A stretch of DNA of 64,000 nucleotides from BOG-994 sp049514215 (GTDB lineage Bacteria; Pseudomonadota; Gammaproteobacteria; Burkholderiales; Burkholderiaceae_D). Position 1 is the stretch's first letter; each line of letters begins with the position of its first letter. The stretch is from contig JBEKVI010000002.1 of NCBI GenBank assembly GCA_049514215.1, positions 124,001 through 188,000 on the forward strand, given 5' to 3'. The position numbers and the translations under genes were made by a program. Below, one piece after another: positions 17,032-24,948 of the stretch. The notes below the pieces were generated by a model, which had not been told where the DNA came from, ran no database searches, and saw only the letters and a program-made list of their open reading frames with translations.

Positions 17032-17418
17032 ATGAAAACGCGCCAATCGATTCTTCTTGCCCTGACAGTCGGAGCCCAGCTGTTAGCCACCACGGCGGTC
17101 TTCGCAGCTGAGCCAGCCGTTGTCCCGCTTGAGCCCATGACGATCGTCGGCCATCGTCAGCCTGCCATTGCGCAACTCGAACCCATGACCATCGTCGGCC
17201 ATCGCGCTCCGGCCGTGGCCCAGCTCGAAGCGATGACCATCGTCGGTCACCGTACACCGCTTATCGCCAGGCTCGAACCCATGACCATTGTCGGGCATCG
17301 GGATGCCGCAGTCGCGCAGATCGAACCCATGACCATCGTCGGGCATCGCGAGGCGGCCCTGCAGAGCGTACACCTCGCCAAGGCCACCCCGACTGGGACG
17401 CATCGGATTTCGCTGTAG
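17032..17418 (+). CDS. Secreted protein with five TonB-box-like 16-residue repeats
   Basis: 128 residues, family not recognised. It begins with a clear Sec signal peptide, likely cut after VFA (residue 25). Residues 33-112 are five tandem 16-residue units with core LEPMTIVGHR followed by a variable Ala/Pro-rich hexapeptide (QPAIAQ, APAVAQ, TPLIAR, DAAVAQ). Unit 3 has LEA and unit 5 IEP. The core resembles TonB boxes of outer-membrane receptors such as DTLVVTANR of BtuB. A 16-residue tail follows. GGAGAG at 17021 is a good ribosome site. It stands alone between rraA and aceA. Function is unknown; a periplasmic TonB-binding or titrating role is my inference. Confidence 0.8.
   Translation: MKTRQSILLALTVGAQLLATTAVFAAEPAVVPLEPMTIVGHRQPAIAQLEPMTIVGHRAPAVAQLEAMTIVGHRTPLIARLEPMTIVGHRDAAVAQIEPMTIVGHREAALQSVHLAKATPTGTHRISL
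17128..17367 (+). repeat. Five 48-bp in-frame tandem repeats
   Basis: Units begin at 17128, 17176, 17224, 17272 and 17320, each exactly 48 bases. The decapeptide core is almost invariant, but codons differ between units (GGC, GGT and GGG for the Gly; CAT and CAC for the His; ATC and ATT for the Ile). This points to selection on the peptide and not to a recent duplication. Confidence 0.9.
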
Positions 17419-17793
17419 GCGCCCGTCGGATCGCGTGACTCTGTGGGCGGGGTCCTTCCAGAGCCCAGGCGCGCGATCCTCGAATATCCTGGAGAACGAG
17501 GGCCGGGGGCGGGACCAAAAAAAATCCACCCGCTTCCGGCCCCGAAGGGCGTCTAGCACGTTCCCAGTCGACCAGAGCACATCGCCCACAGGCGATCGCA
17601 CCGCAGCGGGGCCTAGCCCTGCGAGAAAAACGAGTGCGAACACTCAAAGGTACCCTCAGAGCGCGCAAGAAAAGCGGCTAGATCGGCTCAGCCGGGAGAG
17701 CGTCCCTGCTGTTGCTCCTCCCGTAGCGCCGACCCCGCCATGCCTTTCCAGCCTGTTCAGGTCTTGCGTTTATTTACACGAAAGCTGATTTCA

Positions 17794-17815
17794 CATCACG
17801 AAATTCGCTGTGATG
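17794..17815. promoter_or_regulatory. Inverted repeat CATCAC-N10-GTGATG upstream of aceA
   Basis: Perfect 6-base arms separated by 10 bases, about 240 bases before the aceA ATG, at the upstream edge of the AT-rich stretch. The spacing suits a dimeric regulator. The regulator is unknown. Confidence 0.4.
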
Positions 17816-17828
17816 CGCGGCGTCAACC

Positions 17829-17848
17829 ATTTTCCGTAATCGGGAAAT
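17829..17848. promoter_or_regulatory. Inverted repeat ATTTTCCG-TAAT-CGGGAAAT upstream of aceA
   Basis: Eight-base arms with one mismatch around a TAAT centre, about 208 bases before aceA. It may be an operator in the glyoxylate-bypass control region or, as RNA, a short hairpin with one G-U pair. Confidence 0.4.
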
Positions 17849-18055
17849 GCATTCCTCATTGCGAAATGAAGACCGTATCATAATGATATATATGACTAAA
17901 ATATTTGCTCTTCTATAAGACATATCACTTGTTGCGACGCGGGACTGAGGTTAGGATGAAGTCATCGGGCTAAAGACGTAGAGGTGTTCCCGCAAGGGGA
18001 TGACCGCGGACTCTGGCCTCACCGATTTTCACTCACTAACACCGGAGTCAACGCC

Positions 18056-19348
18056 ATGAGCGCACGGGAATTGGAAGCTCGACAGCTAAAGAAAGACTGG
18101 GAATCGAATCCGCGCTGGAAGGGAATTCAACGCGGCTACGAGGCCAGCGATGTGGTCCGCCTGCGCGGTTCGGTTCAGATCGAACACACGCTCGCCAAGC
18201 GGGGCGCCGAAAAGCTCTGGCATCTGCTCAACGAAGAGCCTTTTGTGAATGCGCTGGGAGCGCTGACCGGAAATCAGGCGATGCAGCAGGTCAAAGCCGG
18301 CCTTAAGGCCATTTATCTGTCGGGGTGGCAGGTCGCCGGGGATGCAAACGGTGCCGGGGAGATGTATCCCGACCAGTCGCTCTATCCGGTTAATTCCGTT
18401 CCCCAAGTAGTCAAGCGCATCAACAACACCTTCCAGCGCGCCGACCAGATTCAGTGGTCCGAAGGCAAGGACGACATCGATTTCTTCGCGCCCATCGTCG
18501 CTGATGCCGAGGCGGGATTCGGGGGCATCCTCAATGCGTTCGAACTGATGAAGGCGATGATCGAGGCTGGGGCCGCGGGCGTGCACTTCGAAGATCAACT
18601 GGCTTCGGTCAAGAAATGCGGGCACATGGGAGGCAAGGTCCTCGTCCCAACTCGCGAGGCGGTCGCCAAGCTCGTCGCGGCCCGTCTGGCGGCCGACGTA
18701 TCAGGAACGCCGACCCTGCTTGTAGCGCGTACGGATGCAGAAGCTGCCGACCTCGTGACGGCCGACATCGACGACAATGACAAGCCCTTCTTGACGGGCG
18801 AGAGGACCGTGGAAGGCTTCTTTCGGACGCGCTCAGGATTGGATCAAGCGGTCTCGCGCGGTCTTGCCTACGCTCCCTATGCCGACCTCGTCTGGTGCGA
18901 GACCGGCAAACCCGATCTGACGTATGCAAAGCGCTTTGCTGAGGCGATCCATGACCGGTTCCCGGGCAAGATGCTGGCCTACAACTGTTCGCCCTCATTT
19001 AACTGGAAAAAGAACCTCGACGATGCAACCATCGCCAAATTTCAGAAGGAACTGGCGGCGATGGGTTACAAGTTCCAGTTCATCACCCTGGCTGGGTTCC
19101 ACAGCCTGAACTATTCCATGTTCCATCTGGCGCACGGGTATGCGCGCAACCAGATGAGCGCCTTCGTCGAACTGCAGCAGGCCGAGTTTGCCGCAGCGGA
19201 GATGGGATTTACGGCGGTCAAGCATCAGCGTGAAGTGGGGACGGGCTACTTTGATGCGGTAACGACGACGATCGAGCGTCAGGCATCAACGGCAGCTCTC
19301 AAGGGCTCCACCGAAGACGAGCAGTTCTTCGACAAAAAGGTCGCCTAG
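18056..19348 (+). CDS. aceA: Isocitrate lyase
   Basis: 430 residues. It splits isocitrate into glyoxylate and succinate, the first step of the glyoxylate bypass. The ATG at 18056 gives the usual N-terminus SARELEARQLKKDWESNPRW; the open frame extends 24 codons further up without homology. The active-site KKCGHMGGK loop (residues 184-192, catalytic Cys) is intact, as are the Mg-binding region around APIVADAEAGFGG and the YNCSPSFNWKKNLDD block. It is followed by a strong terminator, so it is probably transcribed on its own. Malate synthase lies 3.2 kb downstream. Confidence 0.96.
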   Translation: MSARELEARQLKKDWESNPRWKGIQRGYEASDVVRLRGSVQIEHTLAKRGAEKLWHLLNEEPFVNALGALTGNQAMQQVKAGLKAIYLSGWQVAGDANGAGEMYPDQSLYPVNSVPQVVKRINNTFQRADQIQWSEGKDDIDFFAPIVADAEAGFGGILNAFELMKAMIEAGAAGVHFEDQLASVKKCGHMGGKVLVPTREAVAKLVAARLAADVSGTPTLLVARTDAEAADLVTADIDDNDKPFLTGERTVEGFFRTRSGLDQAVSRGLAYAPYADLVWCETGKPDLTYAKRFAEAIHDRFPGKMLAYNCSPSFNWKKNLDDATIAKFQKELAAMGYKFQFITLAGFHSLNYSMFHLAHGYARNQMSAFVELQQAEFAAAEMGFTAVKHQREVGTGYFDAVTTTIERQASTAALKGSTEDEQFFDKKVA

Positions 19349-19392
19349 ACGACCCGGAGCCGACCGTGCGGGCGCAAGCCCGACATGGCCAC

Positions 19393-19430
19393 GGGCCGCC
19401 CACCGCGCTAAACGGTGAGCGGCCCTTTTT
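19393..19430 (+). terminator. Intrinsic terminator of aceA
   Basis: GGGCCGC (19393-19399) pairs with GCGGCCC (19419-19425); inside it CACCG pairs with CGGTG around a 7-base loop; TTTTT follows at 19426-19430. It lies 45 bases after the aceA stop. Textbook structure. Confidence 0.88.
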
Positions 19431-19481
19431 GCTTGAGTGCCCCGAATTCGGTAGCCTTGTGGTTTTTTGTGGAGAACCCCT

Positions 19482-20801
19482 GTGGGTGACACTGCGTGGC
19501 TGACCCCTGCGGTCGCCGACTTCATCGCCGAGCACGAGGGCCGTTACCGTGCGCTCTCGCTCGATGCCATCGATGCCGAAGTTCACCGTCTTGTGGCCGC
19601 GCACGAACAGCTCGTCGACCACGAATGCATCAATCTCTATGCCGGGACCAACGCGATCAATCCGCGCGCGAGCGCCTTGCTGGCGTCCACTCTCGGAAGT
19701 CGGCCAAGCCTTGGCCATCCCGGCGAGAAGTACAACAAAGGCATGGTGCACGCCGAGCAGCTCGAGATCATCTTGGCGATGCTCCTGCGCCGCCTGTTTG
19801 GGGCCGAGTACGTCGAGACCCGGGTAGGAAGCGGGTCGCTCGCCAACCTCTACGCCTACATGGCGACCTGCAAACCGGGCGATTCAATCCTCTCTTTTTC
19901 CGAGGCGGCGGCGGGTCACCCGACCCATCATGCGGCGGGGGCAGCCGGTCTCTATGGGCTTAAGGTGCATGAGCTGCCGATGGATGCGACGCGAATGGAC
20001 ATCGACCCCGAAGGCCTTGCCCGCGTGGCGAGGACAATTCGTCCGCGCCTCATGATCGTGGCGGGTTCGATGTGTCTTTTTCCTTACAATCTGGCCGCGG
20101 TTCGCAGCATCGCCGACGAAGTCGGAGCGTGGGTCCTCTACGATGCGGCCCACATGGGAGGCATGATCGCCGGCGGCGCATTTCAGGCCCCCCTTTCGGA
20201 GGGTGCAGACCTGATGACCGGATCGACCTATAAGTCGTTTGGCGGGCCGCCGTCGGGCATGGTGCTCACCAATTCCTCGGTTCTGGCCGAACGGCTCGAT
20301 CGCATCGCCTATCCTGGCTTGACCGCCAATTTCGATCTGTCACGCACAGCGGCGATGATCATTTCGACGCTCGACCTGCTCGAGCATGGCAGGGCTTACG
20401 CCCAGCAGTGCCTCAGCAACGCGCAGGCACTGGCCGTGGGCATGGCCGAGGAGGGACTGGACGTGTTCGAGGTCGCCGGCCGGGGTTACACGGCATCCCA
20501 ACACGTGGCGCTGGCGGCCCATCGCTACGGCGGCGGTAACCGCGCAAGCCTGTGCGCCGAGCGTGCCAATCTGCTTTTTACGAGCATTGGCTTGCCGCTT
20601 GCCCCTGTGGAGCACGACGCCAACGGAGTGCGCATGGGAACGCAGGAAGTAACGCGCTGGGGGATGGGTGAATCGGAAATGCGCGCCATCGCGACTCTGG
20701 TGGCTCGTGTCCTGGTGCACAACGAGGACCCAGGTCGCGTCCGAAATGACACCATCGCCTTGCGACGGGGATTTCAGCGGTTGCATTTCGTGCGTTCCTA
20801 G
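19482..20801 (+). CDS. Divergent serine hydroxymethyltransferase-like PLP enzyme
   Basis: 439 residues with the SHMT/GlyA fold, start GTG 19482 with GGAGA six bases upstream. SHMT landmarks are present: ECINLYAGTNAINPRA, the GSGSLANLYAYMA region, VLYDAAHMGGMIAGG and the PLP lysine in TGSTYKSFGGPPSGM. The usual TTTTHKTLRGPRGG is altered: the His before the PLP Lys is Tyr and the Arg-rich end is lost. This suggests a non-standard substrate or weak folate use. Known divergent relatives act on alpha-methylserine or as threonine-type aldolases. It sits between isocitrate lyase and malate synthase, so a link to glyoxylate/glycine is plausible but inferred. It overlaps the convergent LysR gene by four bases (CTAG). 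Confidence 0.75.
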   Translation: MGDTAWLTPAVADFIAEHEGRYRALSLDAIDAEVHRLVAAHEQLVDHECINLYAGTNAINPRASALLASTLGSRPSLGHPGEKYNKGMVHAEQLEIILAMLLRRLFGAEYVETRVGSGSLANLYAYMATCKPGDSILSFSEAAAGHPTHHAAGAAGLYGLKVHELPMDATRMDIDPEGLARVARTIRPRLMIVAGSMCLFPYNLAAVRSIADEVGAWVLYDAAHMGGMIAGGAFQAPLSEGADLMTGSTYKSFGGPPSGMVLTNSSVLAERLDRIAYPGLTANFDLSRTAAMIISTLDLLEHGRAYAQQCLSNAQALAVGMAEEGLDVFEVAGRGYTASQHVALAAHRYGGGNRASLCAERANLLFTSIGLPLAPVEHDANGVRMGTQEVTRWGMGESEMRAIATLVARVLVHNEDPGRVRNDTIALRRGFQRLHFVRS

Positions 20802-21700
20802 CCCCAGTAGCCTGACGAGGCGTAGACCGACTTCAGATGATCCACGAAGGTCCGAAGACGAACCGGAAGGTGGCGGCGCTGCGGAAAGACGGCGAGGATG
20901 TCGGGTCCGGGCACCTCGAATTCCTCCAAGACCGCGATCAGCCGACCCTGCTTCAGATCGTCTCCCACCTCCCAGAGCGAACGCCACGCAAGGCCGTGAC
21001 CCTCGACGGCCCAGCGATGCAAGACGCTACCGTCATTGCAGGCCATGCCGCCGCCAACCTTGACCATCTGGGATTGCCCTGCCACCTGGAAGGTCCAACC
21101 ACGTTGCTGAGCGGAGTGGGGGCCCAGGGTCAGACAATGGTGGCCGAGCAGGTCAGCCGGGCGCAGGGGCCTGCCGTGGCGCGCGAAATACATCGGAGAT
21201 CCGCAGACCACTCGACGGTTCTCGGCCAGGCGCACACCGATGAGGCTCGAATCGGGCTGCTCGCCGATTCGAATCGCCACGTCCACGTTCTCCGAGACCA
21301 GATCGACGAGTCGGTCGGTCAAGTCGAGTGTCAGCCGCAACGCCGGATGATGCATTAAGAACGAGGGGATGAGCGGTGCGAGGTGTTGCCGCCCGAATCC
21401 GGCCGGCGCGGACACGAACAGGTGGCCGCTTGCGACAACGCTGCCGGCGCTCACGGCCGCTTCCGCATCGGCGAGTTCCCCGAGGATCCTCTGGCAATCT
21501 TCCAGAAACGAGGCGCCTTCGTGCGTGAGCACGATGCGGCGCGTGGTGCGTCGCAGGAGTTTGATGCCCAGGCGCGCCTCGAGGGCATCTAAGCGGCGAC
21601 CGATCATCGCCGCAGCGATCCCCTGGGCGCGTGCCGCAGCCGTGAGGCTGCCGCGGTGGGCCACTTCGATGAAGGTGGAAATCTGCTTGAATTGATCCAT
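20798..21700 (-). CDS. LysR-family transcriptional regulator
   Basis: 300 residues. The N-terminal winged helix-turn-helix (1-60) reads MDQFKQISTFIEVAHRGSLT then AAARAQGIAAAMIGRRLDAL, and the substrate-binding domain follows from about 90 (SAPAGFGRQHLAPLIPSF, VDVAIRIGEQPDSSL). It resembles the CrgA/DsdC-like subgroup that starts MDQ/MDR. It is transcribed away from the HAD gene and lies between aceA and aceB, so regulation of the glyoxylate genes is likely but unproven. The effector is unknown. In some Burkholderiales a LysR gene occupies the same place. Confidence 0.87.
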   Translation of the reverse strand: MDQFKQISTFIEVAHRGSLTAAARAQGIAAAMIGRRLDALEARLGIKLLRRTTRRIVLTHEGASFLEDCQRILGELADAEAAVSAGSVVASGHLFVSAPAGFGRQHLAPLIPSFLMHHPALRLTLDLTDRLVDLVSENVDVAIRIGEQPDSSLIGVRLAENRRVVCGSPMYFARHGRPLRPADLLGHHCLTLGPHSAQQRGWTFQVAGQSQMVKVGGGMACNDGSVLHRWAVEGHGLAWRSLWEVGDDLKQGRLIAVLEEFEVPGPDILAVFPQRRHLPVRLRTFVDHLKSVYASSGYWG

Positions 21701-21824
21701 GGCGGACGCTGGAACGCGATTCGATTAGGTACATTTATGTCACTAATGCCCATACCAATTATGAGCTTCTTTAGCAATTCCGGATGTAATAAACTGGGTC
21801 AGGTCGAGCGATTCGAGGACTGGC

Positions 21825-22499
21825 ATGAGAATCAGGGCAGTCGTTTTTGACGCGTATGGGACCCTGTTTGACGTGTACTCCGTCGGGGAACTGGCCGAGA
21901 CCCTCTTTCCGGGTCAAGGGCGCGTGCTCGCGGAACTCTGGCGCGACCGCCAGATCGACTATACGAGGCTGCGGACCCTCTCCGGTCGATACCGTCCTTT
22001 TTCCGAGGTCACGCGCGATGCCCTCCGCTTCGCGGTGCAAAAACTAAAGCTTGCGGCGAGCGACGAGATGATCCAGCGCCTTCTTGACCAATACGATCGG
22101 CTCGAGGTGTTTCCCGAGAACCGTGACGCCCTCTCACGCTTACGCGAGCTTGGCCTGCCCCTGGCGATTCTGTCCAACGGCGACCCACCGATGCTTGCGA
22201 AAATTCTCGCGCACTCCGGACTTGGGCCTTACTTCGATCATGTCCTTAGCGCCGACCAGGTGGGCTCGTTTAAGACGGCTCCCGAGGTCTACCGATTGGC
22301 TCCGAACGCGCTGGGTTTGCCATGTGAAGAGATGCTCTTCGTGTCTTCGAATGGCTGGGACGCCTGCGGCGCGCGCTGGTTCGGCTATCCCAGTTTCTGG
22401 ATCAATCGGACATCGCAGCCGGCCGAGGAATTGGGCATCATTCCCAACGCGAGCGGCAGCAACATGGACGAGGTCGTCCGTTTCATCACCGCCCAATAA
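21825..22499 (+). CDS. Haloacid dehalogenase, type II (HAD superfamily)
   Basis: 224 residues, typical of L-2-haloacid dehalogenases. HAD motif I is VVFDAYGTLFDVYSV (nucleophile D9, with the DAYGT form specific to the dehalogenase group), motif II AILSNGDPPML, and then KTAPEVYRLA with the motif III Lys and the VSSNGWDACGA motif IV. The enzyme would hydrolyse 2-haloacids such as chloroacetate to hydroxyacids, which become glyoxylate. It is divergent from the LysR gene and 30 bases ahead of aceB, so it probably shares the aceB transcript. A phosphatase role cannot be excluded. Confidence 0.88.
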   Translation: MRIRAVVFDAYGTLFDVYSVGELAETLFPGQGRVLAELWRDRQIDYTRLRTLSGRYRPFSEVTRDALRFAVQKLKLAASDEMIQRLLDQYDRLEVFPENRDALSRLRELGLPLAILSNGDPPMLAKILAHSGLGPYFDHVLSADQVGSFKTAPEVYRLAPNALGLPCEEMLFVSSNGWDACGARWFGYPSFWINRTSQPAEELGIIPNASGSNMDEVVRFITAQ

Positions 22500-22529
22500 G
22501 GCTTCTTCCCATTTCAAGAGAGAAAGATT

Positions 22530-24113
22530 ATGAGTTCGCTCCCGCACGGTGTTCAAATCACGGCCGAGATCACGCCCGAGTTTGCGCAGATCCTGACCCC
22601 CGAAGCGCTCACGCTCGTCGCGAAGCTCTCGCGCGCGTTCGAGTCGCGCCGACAGCAGCTGCTCGCGGCTCGTGCCGAGCGCGCCCGCAAGCTCGACGCC
22701 GGCGAACGCCCCGACTTTCTCGCGGCCACGCTTGCCGTCCGCGAAGGCGATTGGAAAATCGCCCCCATTCCAGCGGCGCTCGAATGTCGCCGCGTCGAGA
22801 TCACAGGACCGGTCGATCGCAAGATGGTGATCAACGCGCTCAATTCAGGTGCCGATGCCTACATGAGCGACTTTGAGGACTCCAATACGCCCAACTGGAC
22901 GAACCAGATCAGCGGGCAGATCAATCTGCGCGACGCCGTGCGCCGCGAAATCGCCCTCGAACAGGGCAGCAAGACCTATCGGCTGCATGAGAAGACGGCC
23001 ACTTTGCTGGTGCGCCCGCGGGGGTGGCACCTCGACGAAAAGCATGTCTTAGTCGATGGCAAACGGATCTCCGGGGGCATTTTCGATTTCGCGCTTTATC
23101 TTCATCACAATGCCAAAGAGCTTCTGGCGCGTGGATTGGGTCCTTACTTTTATCTCCCCAAGCTCGAGTCGCACCTTGAGGCGCGGCTTTGGAACGACAT
23201 CTTCGTGATGGCGCAAGACCACGTCGGGATCGCTCAGGGCTCGATCAAGGCGACGGTATTGATCGAGACGATCCTGGCGGCGTTCGAGATGGACGAAATT
23301 CTCTACGAGCTGCGCGAGCACTCGGCGGGACTAAACGCGGGGCGTTGGGACTATATCTTCTCGTGCATCAAGAAGTTCAAGCTGGACCGCGAGTTCTGCC
23401 TTGCCGATCGCGCTACGGTGACGATGACCGCGCCCTTCATGCGGGCCTACGCGTTGCTCTTGCTGCAGACGTGCCACAAGCGTGTCGCCCCGGCCATTGG
23501 CGGCATGAGCGCTCTCATCCCCATCAAGAATGATCCCGAAGCCAATGAGAAAGCCATGGCCGGAGTGCGATCGGACAAGGCGCGCGATGCAACCGATGGC
23601 TACGACGGTGGCTGGGTCGCCCACCCGGGCCTCGTCGATCTCGCGATGTCCGAATTCACGAAAGTCTTGGGAGAGCGGCCGAACCAAATCGATAAGCAAC
23701 GACCCGACGTGGTCGTGCACGCAAAGGACTTGCTAGACTTTCGCCCCGAGACGCCCATCACGGAGGCCGGCCTTCGCATGAACATCAATGTCGGCGTGCA
23801 CTATCTTGGCTCCTGGCTGGCGGGCAACGGCTGTGTTCCCATTCACAATCTCATGGAGGATGCGGCGACCGCCGAGATCTCCCGCTCCCAGGTGTGGCAA
23901 TGGATCCGTTCGTCCAAGGGTAAACTCGCCGATGGGCGCAAGGTCACCACCGAGATGGTCCGCCAGATGATCCCGGAGGAGGCGGCGAAGGTGAAAAGTG
24001 TGGTGTCCGGTCCGACGGAGAGCTATGATCGCGCTGCGCTCATTTTCGAACAGATGTCGACGGCAGAGGATTTTGCCGAGTTTCTGACCCTCCCCCTCTA
24101 TGAAGAGATTTGA
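22530..24113 (+). CDS. aceB: Malate synthase A
   Basis: 527 residues, the AceB (isoform A) size. It condenses glyoxylate with acetyl-CoA to malate, the second step of the bypass. The segment YMSDFEDSNTPNW near 110, LLVRPRGWHLDEKH (catalytic Arg), YFYLPKLESHLEARLW, GTIKATVLIET-like SIKATVLIETILAAFEMDE and the C-terminal HNLMEDAATAEISR (catalytic Asp) are present. A ribosome site AGAGAGAAAG precedes the ATG. It overlaps the next gene by 14 bases. Confidence 0.96.
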   Translation: MSSLPHGVQITAEITPEFAQILTPEALTLVAKLSRAFESRRQQLLAARAERARKLDAGERPDFLAATLAVREGDWKIAPIPAALECRRVEITGPVDRKMVINALNSGADAYMSDFEDSNTPNWTNQISGQINLRDAVRREIALEQGSKTYRLHEKTATLLVRPRGWHLDEKHVLVDGKRISGGIFDFALYLHHNAKELLARGLGPYFYLPKLESHLEARLWNDIFVMAQDHVGIAQGSIKATVLIETILAAFEMDEILYELREHSAGLNAGRWDYIFSCIKKFKLDREFCLADRATVTMTAPFMRAYALLLLQTCHKRVAPAIGGMSALIPIKNDPEANEKAMAGVRSDKARDATDGYDGGWVAHPGLVDLAMSEFTKVLGERPNQIDKQRPDVVVHAKDLLDFRPETPITEAGLRMNINVGVHYLGSWLAGNGCVPIHNLMEDAATAEISRSQVWQWIRSSKGKLADGRKVTTEMVRQMIPEEAAKVKSVVSGPTESYDRAALIFEQMSTAEDFAEFLTLPLYEEI

Positions 24114-24711
24114 TCGCAGCCCTATCCGCGCCCGAGTCCAGCCATCGCGGCTTCTGGCGAGCGCCTGCGTGCTCGTCGCGTGCTTGAGCTCGGGCTGCTT
24201 TCACTTCGAGCGCGATCCGACCATCCCGAAGATTTATTCCCCGAACCCCTCGGGTCGGCTCGCCCCCGTGGCCCCGAAGGAGCTCGAGCCGCCCGCAGGC
24301 AATAGCGTCGGATTTGTGTTTGCTGCTTCCGGATCGCAGAACTATGAGTGCCGCTCGAGCGGGGCGGGGTACGCCTGGGTCTTCACGGGGCCGCAGGCAC
24401 GCCTCTACAACGCCGACGATGTGCAGGTGGGCAAGCACTACGCGGGGCCGACCTGGGAATATCAGGATGGCAGCAAAGTCAAAGGCTCCGTGCTTAAGCA
24501 CGTCGCCTCTCCGAATCCGAAAAGCGTCGATGAGCTGCTCTTAAAAGTCGAGCCGCATAGTGGCACCGGTATGTTCTCGGATGTGAGCTTCATCCAGCGC
24601 CTTCGCACATTCGGCGGGGCGCCCCCTGAGGAGGACTGCGCCACGGAACGGGTTGGAATCACTAAGTCCGTCGAATACTCAGCCCAATACGTCTTCTTCA
24701 TCGCAAGCTGA
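24100..24711 (+). CDS. DUF3455 lipoprotein
   Basis: 203 residues with an N-terminal basic stretch, a hydrophobic segment and a lipobox ending LSSGC (Cys33), so probably a lipoprotein. The domain from about residue 60 (VGFVFAASGSQNYECR, YAWVFTGPQARLYN, GKHYAGPTWEYQDGSKVKG) matches DUF3455, whose function is unknown. The start overlaps aceB by 14 bases, suggesting cotranscription. Confidence 0.8.
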   Translation: MKRFDRSPIRARVQPSRLLASACVLVACLSSGCFHFERDPTIPKIYSPNPSGRLAPVAPKELEPPAGNSVGFVFAASGSQNYECRSSGAGYAWVFTGPQARLYNADDVQVGKHYAGPTWEYQDGSKVKGSVLKHVASPNPKSVDELLLKVEPHSGTGMFSDVSFIQRLRTFGGAPPEEDCATERVGITKSVEYSAQYVFFIAS

Positions 24712-24870
24712 GGCGCCATAAGGTACTGCGGGGCGACACGGCGTCAGGACCGCGAAAGCTGCCAAAAGAGAGGATGGGCGGGTCCATGCCCGACATTGCG
24801 ATCACGCTCGGGTCAGGGCGTTGACGCAGGCATCGCAAGGCTCGGCGAGCCTGAAAGCGGGTGGCATTCG

Positions 24871-24899
24871 CTTTCGCTCTACGGGTTTGGCGGTATAAT
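24871..24899 (+). promoter_or_regulatory. Candidate promoter of pyrG
   Basis: Perfect -10 TATAAT at 24894-24899, with only a weak -35 (CTTTCG, 17-base spacing). It lies 50 bases before the pyrG ATG in a 237-base intergenic stretch. Confidence 0.5.
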
Positions 24900-24948
24900 C
24901 CGGATTTCCCACACCGCGGTCTGTTGCAGGTGCGGCGGGTCGCGACGA

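Larger units (their letters stand above)
17419..18055. other. 637-base non-coding stretch before aceA
   Basis: No convincing gene: the open frame at 17435-17788 has no family resemblance and no ribosome site. From about 17760 to 17935 the base composition drops sharply (runs such as ATGATATATATG and AAAATATTTGC), and two inverted repeats lie here. It looks like the control region of aceA. The first half (17419-17700) is GC-rich with no recognisable element. Confidence 0.6.

Noticed and set aside
17435..17788. 117-codon frame between the repeat protein and aceA
   Set aside because: No ribosome site, Arg/Ser/Pro-rich composition and no family; treated as non-coding.
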